From contig OZ020616.1 in NCBI GenBank assembly GCA_963971575.1, positions 12,617,575-12,681,574 of the forward strand: a stretch of DNA of 64,000 nt, written 5' to 3'. The translations under genes were made by a program, and so were the position numbers. The stretch is from Liopterus haemorrhoidalis. Taxonomy: Eukaryota > Arthropoda > Insecta > Coleoptera > Dytiscidae. Below, one piece after another: positions 31,730 through 43,343 of the stretch. The number at the start of each line of letters is the position of its first letter. Within the stretch, counting starts at the first letter, position 1. The notes beneath the pieces were generated by a model. The model ran no database searches. It was given only the letters and a program-made list of their open reading frames with translations, and was not told the origin of the DNA.

Positions 31730-32850
31730 TTAAAAAACGTGAAAAAACAAAATACAAAAATAATATAAAAAAAAACTCGTTACATAAGGCTTTTTGCAGC
31801 ATATGTCGATTAGACAACTCGTGGCTTCATGACTCGTTGTCTAACCTCAACGCGTGCGGCAAAATCATGCCTTATGAAACTTGTGCTCTAATATACTATT
31901 TTTCTGTTTAATTTTAAGTGGGGTATCAAATGAATCATCATAACGCGTGGATAAACCAACAAATTTTGTTTTTGATAAATATGTTTTTTTTTTTATGCGA
32001 TTTCGCGAAAGATATGTCAACTTTTGTCCCCAACCTATTTCCCATATGAGCTGGTCTAAAAATCTGAAAAAAATTCTGAACAATAAACATCGATGAGAAC
32101 CAGAATAGATTAATATTAATTTTTTATCAGATTAGTTTTTCGAAAAATATCGAATTTTTATCTCGTTGAAACATTTTTTTTTTTAAATTTGTTGTGTGGT
32201 ATCAAAAGAAAGCTCTTAAGACGTAGATTTACGAACGAAAAGTAGTGTTTTAAATTTTAGTAGAGTTAACATATTTGGTTCAGAATAATATCAGCAATAT
32301 TTTTCATTGTGATGTTTCAAGCGATGCTAACAAACAAGCAGTGCACTTATCTTTGTGAATGAGAAAATAATCTTTAGAGCGGCTCATACATCATATTGTA
32401 TAATAAAATTACAATAAAGTTTATTTGAATTTTCCATGTGACGCATTACATTATGCATTACTCTGAATAAGATATCAAGCATGTCTAGTGTATGCTGTAT
32501 GCCGCTTATCTTAAATCTAGAGTGAATTCAAAGCGACAAATATTACCATATGCGTCATATCATACTTTTGCTTTAGTAAAAAATATTTAATTCAAATGTG
32601 ATATATCTTGCTCTTGCATTAAGTCACCACTTGATCTGGCGCCAAATTTAATAATTTTATAACTAGCTGAGGTGCCTGTATTTGGTGTGTTACATATATT
32701 TTTGCTCTTACATAATTAATGAATTAAATATTACAGTTTTAGGTAGCGCTACCCATAGCTCTCCAAATATTCATCTTATTTATAACTGAATTGAACAGAA
32801 AATAGTCAATTTAAACAAATTTTCTTATACACATTTTTGCTTTAATGTAA
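31730..32850. other. No recognisable gene
   Basis: Parts near 31910-32160 weakly echo family A (GTGGGGTATCAAATGAA, CAGATTA). No frame of interest. Confidence 0.4.
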
Positions 32851-32855
32851 ATAAT

Positions 32856-33806
32856 AATAGGGGATACGCATAAAATTTGTATTTCCTTAAAACTACATTA
32901 TTTTGATATGTTAATGTTATTTATGCCACCTAACAAAACAAAAATTACATTTTAATTAATATTATAGCCAAATTTTTGAATTAAAATATTGTAAATTTGA
33001 AATAAGCCGACCACGGAGCGAAGGTTGCCGAGTAAAAACGACTGAGTATGACGTCAAACGAAAGGGGTTTCACGTCACAGATACAGCTACAACATAATCT
33101 TTACACGTGTATGTATTGTATTGTTCGAGAGTTTTGTATTTGTTTTTAAACAATTTTTGAAGCATTTATTATTAAAATGGCAGATAAAGGTTTTGTTAGG
33201 GCTCAGAGTGATAATTTACCCAACATTGATGCATTTATGCTCATGGAATATATGAAAAATAATTAATGCTACAGTGCTGAAGAAATACGTGGTGTCAAAG
33301 CAGACCTGTAAGTAATTTTTATTTTATATTCTATAACTTTATGTAAACAAACGCTGCAACTCTGTAAAATGTAAATATTTATGTAATTTAGATGTCAGAA
33401 TTTTACTACATTGTTTACATGAAGTTACAAAACGTTAGAGGCATAATTGAAATACTGCAATATAAGTTATCTATTTTAATATAAAATTTAATTCGGTAAA
33501 CATGTATAAATTGTTTTTATAGAATTAAACTTTATTTTAATTAAAATCACTCTAACTTTACATAACCTATACAAGTTATACAAACAAATAAGTTCACAAC
33601 AGACTATGTACGCCGGTAAGCTAGTAGTGTCATGCGTCAGTTAGAAGGGGTATGACGTCACACGTCGTTTTCGCGCGCTACATACATTTATGATTTTTTT
33701 AAGCCATCAAATTACAAAAAAAAAAATTAAAAACTGTTTTTCATGTTTATATGCAACAAGAGGAATATAATAAAAAAATTAAAAAAAATCATGCCTATCC
33801 CCTATT
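32856..33806 (+). mobile_element. D1: TIR transposon with captured or residual first exon (951 bp)
   Basis: Ends AATAGGGGATACGCAT and, inverted, AATAGGGGATAGGCAT. Left part to ATTATTAAAA and right part from TTTTAATATAAAATTTAATT match D2 (38610-43678), but the centres differ. D1 holds an exon with a splice donor at 33177-33307. Flanks give no clear duplication beyond a possible TA. Best explained as an internal-deletion derivative of a larger two-gene transposon. Confidence 0.75.
33177..33307 (+). pseudogene. First exon of a multi-copy arthropod protein in D1
   Basis: The ATG at 33177 opens MADKGFVRAQSDNLPNIDAF, then MLMEYMKNN, a stop, and YSAEEIRGVKADL, ending at a consensus splice donor CT/GTAAGT at 33307. 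The NLPxIDxFM--E and S-AEIRGVK blocks resemble the N-terminus of multi-copy arthropod proteins that continue into a SWIM-like zinc finger and a YqaJ-type nuclease; that link is from memory and uncertain. No following exon is present before the right end of D1. The single stop breaks it. What the parent gene does in the transposon is unknown. Confidence 0.55.
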
Positions 33807-33809
33807 GAG

Positions 33810-34200
33810 ACATTTCAAGATTTTATTTGACATCACCTATAATACCCTAAATGTTCATACAGGTAATTGAAAAATGGACAGAACACAAAAGATTTCTTTT
33901 TTTGTTGCTGATCAAAACAAGTTTTATACCAGCTTTTAATAAAACTAGTGATATACTTCAAGTTTTTATTTGGCGTCCCCCCCGTAACTCTCCTGTAAAT
34001 CATTCATCTGGGAAAATACATAGAACAAAATTGATTTGTTTTTCATTATAAACAATTTTTCTCATGTCCGATTTTGCTGTTATCAATAATAAGTGAAATT
34101 TTCAAATTTTTAAGTTATTCTAATTCCTTGCCTTTTCAAAAAAGTTTGAAAAACATCCGGTGGGAGGGAGTCCTGTCTCAGAATTAAAAAAATTTTTTTT
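33810..34200. other. No recognisable gene
   Basis: A 66-codon frame at 33851-34051 has no recognised motif. Confidence 0.4.
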
Positions 34201-34202
34201 TT

Positions 34203-34726
34203 GGGTTTTACACGATTCAAATTATTGATCAATTAATTGAAAAAGTTGACATTCAATTTATTGGAGTGTGTAAAGTGTTCTAATTTTACTAATTAATTGA
34301 TGAAAAAATTGATCAATTTATTTTGAAAATAGCACAAGTTCTATTTTTCATCAATTTTTTAGGAAATTCTAGGTATATTTATATCTTTTAAGATATTGCC
34401 AACTGTTTAGTTGTTGCATAACCTAAAAATATATAGTTTGTGTTTCGTTTTCAAATCTGACAGAACCTCAAACGTTCTAATTTACCATCATCTGGGTTAT
34501 TTCTTTTCTTTTTGTTCACAGCTCGTAACTTTGTGAAGATTTTTTCAATATTTTCATTCTGATATATATGTCAACATGTTTTACAGTTGGTAATGTGAAA
34601 GTTTTCAAAAAAAAAAAGATAAATAAATTGATGTGTGGAAAGTGTTGCTTTTGTTTCCAAGGTTACAAATAAATGTTTCAATTAATTGTCAAAAAACTTG
34701 ATCAATTAATTGAACTGTGTAAAACC
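34203..34726. mobile_element. Family F TIR element (about 524 bp)
   Basis: GGTTTTACACGATTCAA on the left and, inverted, GGTTTTACACAGTTCAA on the right, each followed inward by ATTGATCAATTAATTG-like blocks. It touches the left end of family E (34734). No coding capacity. Confidence 0.7.
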
Positions 34727-34733
34727 AACTTAA

Positions 34734-35471
34734 GGCTGCGTATAACCCCCGGAGGTTACTAGTTTCTTATACAAAACTAACAATCTGAAATAAAATTAGT
34801 ATCAACCTATATGTCAAATTTTGCACCGAATTTATATCTAATATTTAGGTATAGTAAAAATATTATCGCTCAATAACTTAAAAATAGACATCAGCGATAT
34901 TGTTCTGTAATTTTTTAAATCTATTTGTGAGTTTCGAATAACTTTTATATTTATATAGTTTTGTGTAGAAATGTTCAAATAATACGTCAATTTTTTTTTC
35001 GACTTGATTACTTATAGTTTATAGCTTTCGTCGAAAAATATTATACTTAAAGATAATAGAGTGCCACTTGGTACACGTATTCTTCACGAAAAATAAATCA
35101 TTTTTACCCGTAACAACAATTTTGAAAACCGCGGCAGATTCAAGAGGGCGGTAAAAATAGATTACCAAGTACAATAACTATAAGTAATTTTAACAATACA
35201 ACAAAATAGCTACAATCATATTTGTAGAATGAAGCTATAGGTACAATTTGCCGCATCGTACGCAAATATGCGTCGATTGGTTTACAAGATGGCGTCTATA
35301 ATGCAATTTACTTATTAACAACTACCTAACAGTTTTTTCTACAATTAAAAATATCCTATTAGATAGATAAAAATTCGCTGCAAATTTTGATATATAGATT
35401 GTTATTTATTTTATTTCCAATTATTAGTTTTGTATAAGAAACTATTGAGGACTATAGGGTTGTGCGCCGCC
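34734..35471. mobile_element. Family E TIR element, TTAA-flanked (738 bp)
   Basis: Left GGCTGCGTATAACCC and inverted right GGCGGCGCACAACCC lie next to TTAA on both sides (34730-34733 and 35472-35475). The arms stay alike for about 110-150 bp (TAGTTTCTTATACAAAACTA, AAATAAAAT, GCGAATTTTTATCTA). TTAA duplication suggests mobilisation by a piggyBac or Kolobok-type transposase. No coding frame. A single arm lies at 14757-14945. Confidence 0.82.
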
Positions 35472-35509
35472 TTAATACGAAGTAAGTTTTGCTAGTATAA
35501 AATAAATTT

Positions 35510-35930
35510 TTGGGCTTGAAAGTCCTAATCGTTTTTTTTTTTTTTTATTTTTTCTTCCTCATATTTGGTTTATATGCGTTTCAGATGCTTATAAGACGAG
35601 ATCTGCAAAAAGATCAATTTTTGTCTCTGTGTCTATCTGTCTGTCTGTCTGTCTGTCCGAGACACACAAAATGGCTTGATATATTTTCATGAAATTTCGT
35701 ATGATGATATTGTTAAACCAGGGTTTGAACGTAAGCTATATGGTACCTCGAATTTTTATCCTAAGGGGGTATTTCGGGGTTAAAACTGTTTTTTCACCTG
35801 TATGAATATTTGGGGAAATATGGGAGGACACTCTAAAACTTATAATCCTTATAATCTTCCTTATTATTGACTTCACAAAAATGTATGTAACAAAAATTGT
35901 TTATAATTAGAAATTAAATCTTTTTTCGAT
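35510..35930 (+). repeat. Interspersed repeat family G, copy 2
   Basis: Matches 5085-5443: CCTCATATTTGGTTT, GATCTGCAAAAAGATCAATTTTTG, (GTCT)n, CCGAGACACACAAAATGGCT, TTTCGGGGTTAAAACTG, CTTCCTTATTATTGA. Confidence 0.75.
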
Positions 35931-35934
35931 TCGA

Positions 35935-37035
35935 TGAATATTTGGAGCTCGTGCTTTGTCGTTGCTATACTACAGTTGAGCGATATAGTACGAGCTTGTC
36001 CGATCATACCAATTGCCCTCCCAAACATGCTTCACCGGCCGCTGCTGCATAAAACAGAGATTTTTAATAAAGAAACGATTATTTTCTGTTCAACTTGGAA
36101 TTGAAATCTCACTTCTTTACGTTATAGCAAAAGTGTACAAAACAAAAGCGTACAAGTACGAGTACTCTAGCTAGTACTACATATTTGCAGAGCCCCAAAA
36201 AGGGCCAGGCCCGGGGCAACTTGCATTACGTCGTCCATTCGTTACGCGGGCTTTACAAATAAGTATGTTTTAAATTGTCATATCCAACCATCTGGTCTAA
36301 AATTTATGATTCTAATTCATAATTTCATTGTTATAACACATTATATTCTAATGATTGCGAAACTAATAAAATTAATTTATATTTAACGAGTATAGGTGTC
36401 TCTGGTTTCATTGTGTTGAGCTGCGACGGTCGGTTAGGTTAGATTTATTACATGGACATTTCTAAACACACTCCGCGTCTGTCATAAGCCAGTTTCTAAT
36501 GGCTCATTAGGATTTTAAACATTAGAATGGGCTTTGTTTAAGCCGCATACATAGTTTTTTATTTATAGTAATTTGACCGAGGGACGCGGAAAGAATTAAT
36601 AGTTCACAAACATTCTCGGCTACAGAATGAGAGAAAAATGGGTGAAAGATGTGTTTCGACTGTCATTTTAAAGCTGAGTAGAGCACACGCTGAAAATTTA
36701 TAGCCGATATTAAGAGCAATAATTTTAATAGTTCTGCTTCATCTTGAAAATCCTTTCTATTTAGCGAAATGAGCATCATGGATCATGGAATTAAAATCTG
36801 TAATTTTATAGGAAATTAGATGATTTGATTTAGTTAATTAAAAATGTTGGCGCACAGCATCTGTGGTTATTAGCGCGTACCACAGTCTACTTACTTAAAT
36901 GATTTGAAGTACAGGCTGATCAAAAATTAACTTCTAAAAGTCATTAAATATTGCTAGAATATAATAATTAAATGATTCTGCAACCACCAAATAAAAAATT
37001 ATATAGGTATAGTATTCATGTAGACACATATGCGT
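35935..37035. other. No recognisable gene
   Basis: Contains GGGCCAGGCCCGGGGC near 36200, which looks like transposon-terminal sequence, but no partner end was found. Confidence 0.4.
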
Positions 37036-37127
37036 GTCATTTTTAGGGTTTTGTAGGTATGACCAAAAAACCCTTATACCGTCATTTTGTCGTCTGTCTG
37101 TCTGTCTATTCGGTAAAAATTGTAGCC

Positions 37128-37361
37128 TAGGGTGACCATTCGTCCCACATTTCGCGGGACGTCCCGCATGTTGATTTGGTGTCCCCAGGGCCGAATTTTG
37201 CTCTGTACTTATATTTGGGAGGTGACGACCTTTTTTTTGCTCTTTACTTATATTTGGGAGGTGAGGACCTTTTTTTTGTTTGCTCTTCACTTATATTTCG
37301 GAAGTGACGACCTTTTTTTTGCTCCGTCCCGCATTGCCTTCTCCAAGAAAATGGTCACCGT
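37128..37361. mobile_element. hAT MITE with 3-unit minisatellite (234 bp)
   Basis: Left TAGGGTGACCATT and inverted right ACGGTGACCATT, flanked by ATTGTAGCC on both sides (37119-37127 and 37362-37370), which in family A copy 1 occurs once. It contains three tandem units of TTATATTTGGGAGGTGACGA plus CCTTTTTTTTGCTC, and CGGGACGTCCCGC. No gene; a 118-codon minus-strand frame across it is an artefact. Confidence 0.9.
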
Positions 37362-37754
37362 ATTGTAGCCAAACGGCTAAACCTAGAGAGTTGAAATTTG
37401 GCATGCTTATTCAACTCTTTGACCCGTACATAAAAAAATACTAAAACATCTAAAAAACATATCCTCCTAAAAATCCATTAGTACGTGGATTAAAGATTAA
37501 AATTTTATTTTTGCATAATAAATTATTTAGACGCGATTTTTGCCAAAATTGTGCAAAAAAATTTTGTCCCACACCCTGTAGCCCAGATGGTTTAAACTAA
37601 AAATCTGAAAAAAAATGTACATTTGTGTGAACCGAAATAGTACAACAGGAATTTTTGATCAGATTATGTTTTCGGAAAATAACACATTTTTTGTATTTTT
37701 TGCTTGACCACGTAAAATATTTAACAACTTATCTAACACAGTGAACCGGCGTGC

Positions 37755-37825
37755 TTTTATAGTGTAATGGATAGCATGCTCGCGTTATAATTTGCAAACT
37801 AAGGTTCGCTTCGTTCTCAAGGCAA
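37755..37825 (+). other. tRNA-like module inside repeat A copy 2
   Basis: TAGTGTAATGGATAGCAT (box-A-like) and AGGTTCGCTTCG (box-B-like), about 32 nt apart. It aligns in position, but poorly in sequence, with the module at 4602-4670. Confidence 0.45.
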
Positions 37826-37989
37826 TTTTATTTTTTCTATTTTTTTGCATTTTTATTTTGTTGAAATTGAATACACGAAATAAGAGGGGTGGGGTTATGA
37901 CTTAAAACAACCAATGGAAGCCATAGGCGCAATTTTCAAAATCTTAATGAACCTTGCTATATAAAAATACTGCACATATTGCACTCCAC

Positions 37990-38570
37990 AAACAGAAGTT
38001 GTCTAACTGTTTTGCTATTTTCTTTACTCATAATAAAATTTTAAACAACAAAGATCTCGGATTTTAATTCTATGCTTTTTTTGTATTTTTAAAGTATTAT
38101 AGGAAAGTAAAAACATTAAGAAATAAAAATAAATATCCCTGTTATCTTTGTGTGGTCAGATAGGAGCATTTGATGCTTAGACCACACGTCAAGTTAGACG
38201 CATCTTCGTCAACTAGCATCAGATGTGAGAACGAGCACAGTCTTGTTCGACACGGCTTTATCGGCGCATTATTAGGTACACATGAAATCCATCCGCACAC
38301 AGGAATTTTAATGTATGTGTAGGTATATGACGAATATTGTAAATCTGTCAACAACTCGGATGGAGAACTAAAATTTAATCTTAGACTGTATTAAAGTTTT
38401 CGATTCAAGCATTATGTATATCGTCGCTGTTCATATGAAATCTCATGTGTTTTGACACGAAAAGGGTTTTGAAATTTATTAAATTATGTTTTGGTATCCC
38501 TGGACTCATTTACATGAACTATACATTTCATTGATTCCTATAAAATTATTGTTTTTACATTTATAAAACA
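37990..38570. other. No recognisable gene
   Basis: No long frame with family motifs. A decayed Helitron-type 3' end (CTAGCAGAATACCCGTTCTT on the plus strand) follows at 38571. Confidence 0.4.
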
Positions 38571-38861
38571 CTAGCAGAATACCCGTTCTTCGCACAAAAC
38601 AATTAAGTTAATAGGGAATACGCATAAAATTTATATTTCCTTGAAACTACATTTTTTTGATATTTTAATGTTAGTTATGTCACCTGATACAACAAAAATC
38701 ACATTTTAATTAATATTATAGCCAAATTTTTTAATTAAAATATTGTAAATTTGAAATAAGCCGACCACGCCGCGAAGGTTGCCGAGTAGATACGACTGAG
38801 ACTGTAAGGGTTTCACGTCACACATACAGACAAAACATAATGTTTACGTTTTTATATTGTA

Positions 38862-41800
38862 CTAGCTGAGTACCCGTGCTTCGCTACGGTATATTGACGA
38901 TTTACCATCATCGTGCAATTATTATAAGTCATGGTTCTCTATAGATCACATTGCTGACTCTCTCGTCAGCTGTAGATTCACCCCGTTAGAGGCTCATTAG
39001 TGTAATAGTCTGTTTGTTTCTAAACATGTGCATGGGTAACTTTTATAAGCAAAAACCTAGTCGATATTCGATATCCCATCTGTCCTAAGAGATGTTGAAG
39101 TATCCGTGAAAAAACATTTTACTCCTTTTCACCCCATAGGGGTCGAAAAATCCTTTTTTAGTAGGTTCTTACGTCATATCGAGAAATGTACTCTTGGAAT
39201 TTCTTATTTCTAATAAAAAATTCTAATTTACCCTTTAGGAATGAAATTTAAAATACTATCAGAACACTATCGAAAGATTTTAAAAAGTCACCTATATGCC
39301 AGAAAGAAATGTTCTAACTCAAGAAGCACAGGAGATATAAGGGGTTCGATGCTTACGTTATGAAAGGAATATTTCCCGGAATTACATGTATCTAATCAAA
39401 AATATACCTATTTACCCCTTTATAGATAAAAACAAAAACGTTTAAAAGACTTTCTAAAGATTAGAAAATAAAAAAATTATAGGCCAAAAAGGAATGTTAT
39501 AACTCTACAAACAAAGAAGTTACGAAACATTATATAACTCGCCCTGATTTAATGTAGATTCGCCACGTTAAGTGTTGATTGCAGCAAAATCCTAAATTAC
39601 ATTTTTATACATGCGTACGGGTAACCATAGTAAGTAATAAGAAAGTCGTTATTTCATCAAGAGATATTAAGAAATCCGTTTTTACCCCCTAGGGGTCGAA
39701 TTTCGGGAAATCTCTTCTTAGTGGTTCCCTACGTCATGGAAGAAATATAGTCCCCGAATTTCAATTGTCTACTAAAAAATACAACACAGAGAGAAGATAC
39801 AAAGGGTTCTATAATTCACCCCGAATCTAGAATCGCCCCTTTAGGTTGATGATTAGAGCAAAATCCTGAATTTAATTTTTAAACATATATACGGATAACA
39901 TTGTAGACAAAATCTTAATCAATATATCATTGGACCTAAGAGATAATGAAGAATCCGAGGAAAAACATTTTATCACTTTTCATCCCGTAGGGGTCGAATT
40001 TCGAAAAATTCCATATAAGTGGATGCTTGCGACATGGATGGAATATGTTTCCTGAATTTCATATCTCTATGTCAAGGGACGTTCTTTCGAATAAAAAATA
40101 TCAATTTACCCCTTTAGGGATGAAATTAAAAAAAAAATTCGAAATGCTTTCTAAATATTTTATGGTAAATAGAAAATTATGTACCAAAATGAAATGTTAT
40201 AACTCAGGAAATACAAAGGTTTCTATAATTCACCCCAAATGTAGATTCACGGCTTTAGGGGTTGATAAGGGCAAAATCCTGAATTACTGTTTTAAAAATT
40301 TATATGGGTAACCTTTATAATCAAATACCAAGTTAATATCTCATTGATCCTAAGGTATATTGAGGAATCCTTCAAAGCACATTTTACCCCTTAGGACTCG
40401 AATTTCGAAAAATCTCTTCTTAGTGGGTGCTTACATCACGGAAGGAATATACCCGAATTTCATGTCTCTATATCCAAGGGAAGTTCTGTCGAATAAAAAT
40501 ACCAATTTACCCCTTTAGAGGTGAAATTTTAAAAAACTGTCAAAACTGTTTCGAGATATTTGAAAAAGACACCGGTGTGCCAAAAAGGAATGTTATAACT
40601 CAATAAACACAGGAAATACGACGGGTTTTATAATTCACCCCAATTATAGATTTACCCCTTTAGGGGTTGATTAGGAAAGAATCCAAAAATAAGTTTTTCG
40701 GCATTTGTATGGGTAATCGTCATAAGCAAAAGCCAAGTCGATATCTTATTGGTCCTAAGAGATATTAAGGATACCTTGATATCACATTTCACCCAGTTTC
40801 ACTCCTTAGGGGTTGAATTTCGAAAAATCCCGTCTTAGTGGGTACTTACGTCATACAGGGAATATACTTTACAAATATCATGTATCTTATCCAGAGGACG
40901 TTCTATCGAGTAAAAAATACCCATTTATCCCTTTAGGGGTGACATTTTTAAAAACTGTCAAAACTATTTCGAGATATTTTAAAAAGACACCGATATGCCA
41001 AAAAGGAATGTTATAACTCAATAAACACAGGAAATACGAAGGGTTGTATAATTCACCCCGATTGTAGATTCACCCCCATTGGGATTTATTTGGACAAAAT
41101 CCTGAAATAAGTTTTTCGGCATTTGTATGGGTAATCTTTGTAAGCAAAATCCAAGACGATAACTTATTGGTTCTAAGAAGTATTGAGGAGTCCTTGAAAT
41201 CACATTTCACCCTGTTTCACTCCTTAGGGGTTGAATTTCGAAAAATCCCGTCTTAGTGGGTGTTTATGTCATGGAAGGAATATACTTTACGAATTTTATT
41301 TATATATGTCCAAGGGATGTTCAATCGAATAAAAAATACCCATTTACCCATTTAGGGTGAAATTTTAAAAACTGTTAAATCAATTTCGAGATATTTTAAA
41401 GACACATATATGCCAAAAGGAATTTTATAACTCAACAAACACAGGATATATGACGGGTTGTATAATTTACCCTGTTCGGAAATTTACCCCTTTAGGGGTT
41501 GATTAGAACAAAATCCTGAAATGAGTTTTTTAACATTTATATGGATAACTTTATAAGCAAAAACCAAGGCGATATATTATTGGACCTATGAGATATTGAG
41601 GAATCCGTGAAAACACATTTTACCCCTTTTCACCCCTTAGGGGTTGAATTTCCAAAAACCATTTCTTAGGGGGTTGTTAAGTCATAAAAGTGATATACTC
41701 CCCGAATTTTATATTTCTCTGTCTAGACGACATTCTATCGAATAAAAAATACCAATTTACCCCTTTAGGGGTGAAATAAAAAAATGATCAAAACACTTTT

Positions 41801-43059
41801 TAAATATTTTAAAAAGACACCTATATGCCAAAAAGAAATGTTATAACACAACAAACACAGAAGATGCGAAGGGTTCTATAATTCATCCTGATTGAATATC
41901 TACGATTCATCCCTTTAGGGTTGATTAGGACAAAATCCTGAAATAAGTTTTTTGGTATTTGTGTGGGTAATCCTAGTAAGCAAAATATAAGTCGATATTC
42001 CATCGGCCCTAAGAGATATTAAGGAATCCGTGAAATCACATTTTACCCCTTTTCACCCCTTAGGAGTTGAATTTCGAAAAATCCCGTCTTAGTTTATGCT
42101 CACCTCATGGAGGGAATTTACTTTGCGGATGTTATGTATCTATGTCCAAGGGATGTTCTATCAAATAAAAAATATCCTTTTACCCCTTTAGGGGTGAAAT
42201 TTTGGAAAACTGTCAAAATTATTTCGAGATATTTTAAAAAGACATCTATATGCCAAATAGGAATTTTATAACTCAACAAACACAGAAAATACGTCGGGCT
42301 CTATAATTCTCCCTGATTGTAGATTCACCCCTTTAGGGGTTGATTAGTACAAAATCCTCAAAAATAAGTTTTTCAACATTTATGTGGGTAGTCTTTGTAA
42401 GCAAAAGCAAGGCGATATATTATTGACCTAAAAGATATTGAGGAATCCGTTAAAACACATTTCACCCCTTTTCACCCCTGAGAGGTCGGATTTCGACAAA
42501 TCATTTCTTAGGGGGTTCTTAAGTCATAAAAGGGATATAGTCCCCGAATTTTATGTTTCTTTGTCTAGATGACATTCTATCGAATAAAAAATACCAATTT
42601 ACCCCTTTAGGGGTGAAATTTAAAAAAACGGTCAAAACACTTTCTAAATATTTTAATAAGACACCTGTAAGCCAAAAATAAATGTTATAACACAATAAAC
42701 CCAGAAGATGCGAAGGGTTCTATAATTCACCCTTATTGTAGATTCACCCCTTTAGTGGTCGATTAGGACAAAATCCTGAAATAAGTTTTTTAATATTTAC
42801 ATGGGTAATCTTTGTAAGCAAAAACCAAGTCGATATCTTATTAGACCTAAAAGATATTAAGGAAACCGTGAAGCCACATTTTACCCCTTTTAACCCCCTT
42901 TTCACCCACTTAGAGGATGAGTTTCGAAAAATCCGTTCTTAGTGGGTGCTTACGTCATGGAGGGAATATACTCGCCGAATTTCATGATTGTAGGTTCAGT
43001 GGTTTGGGCTGGGCGTTGATTATGAGTAGGTAGCTTAGTTACGATTTTATATATATAGA
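38862..43059 (-). mobile_element. Non-autonomous Helitron with 415-bp tandem array (4198 bp)
   Basis: On the minus strand it starts TCTATATATATAAAATCG and ends with a hairpin CCGTAGCGAAGCACGG, GTACTCAG and CTAG. The host bases are A before TC and T after CTAG. The empty site in D1 (CAATACAATA on the minus strand) shows insertion between A and T with no duplication, as Helitrons do. It encodes no Rep or helicase. Most of its length is a tandem array. Confidence 0.9.
39034..43000. repeat. Tandem array, about ten units of about 415 bp
   Basis: The landmark GGGTAA(C/T)-TTTATAAGC recurs near 39034, 39620, 39893, 40305, 40711, 41129, 41543, 41965, 42385 and 42803. The last seven steps are 402 to 421 bp; the first two are irregular. 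Each unit contains three near-palindromes of the CCCCTTTAGGGG type and shares TTAGTGGGTGCTTACGTCAT and GTTATAACTCAACAAACACA. Small open frames in it are not conserved and are not genes. Confidence 0.88.
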
Positions 43060-43141
43060 TTGTTTGAGAGTTTTGTATTTGTTTTTAAACAATTTTTCAC
43101 GCATTTATTATTAAAATAATTTATAAAATATATGTACTCAC

Positions 43142-43343
43142 ATTAAAATGGTCTTCACAAACATAAAGTTTACTTTTTTCTGAAATATCGGTTTTATTTC
43201 GCCTCATAGCTTTTCTGTTGTTTTTCGTCATCAGGTAATGATATAAATTATTTTTTTGGATTTCTAATTGAACTATTTGTGCACATTGGTACTAAACAAT
43301 ATTTTCGACTATGTTTCGAAGTACTGGGGCCTAGATCTTCCAT
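43142..43343 (-). pseudogene. THAP-domain first exon inside D2
   Basis: The minus strand from ATG at 43343 reads MEDLGPSTSKHSRKYCLVPM, then CTNSSIRNPKK, a stop in place of a Leu codon, FISLPDDEKQ, a one-base shift, RRNKTDISEKSKLYVCEDHF and N, ending at the splice donor AAT/GTGAGT (43142). C-x4-C and C-x2-H plus the FxxLP block form a THAP zinc-binding DNA-binding domain (C2CH). THAP domains occur in P-element, Kolobok and related transposases and in derived host proteins. No later exon remains. It probably belonged to a gene of the parent transposon. Confidence 0.78.

Larger units (their letters stand above)
37036..37985 (+). repeat. Repeat family A, copy 2
   Basis: Matches 3988-4925 from TTTTTAGGGTTTTGTAGGTA to CATAGGCGCAATTTTCAAAA and GAACCTTG. 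Only four GTCT units remain. It is interrupted by a hAT MITE at 37128-37361 and carries its own tRNA-like module at 37755-37825. Confidence 0.88.

Noticed and set aside
36934..37290. 118-codon minus-strand frame with KEQKKGRHLPNIS repeats
   Set aside because: Produced by the three minisatellite units of the hAT MITE at 37128-37361.
39034..43000. Possible CRISPR-like or satellite array
   Set aside because: Units of 415 bp with no spacers, contained within Helitron ends in a eukaryotic setting.
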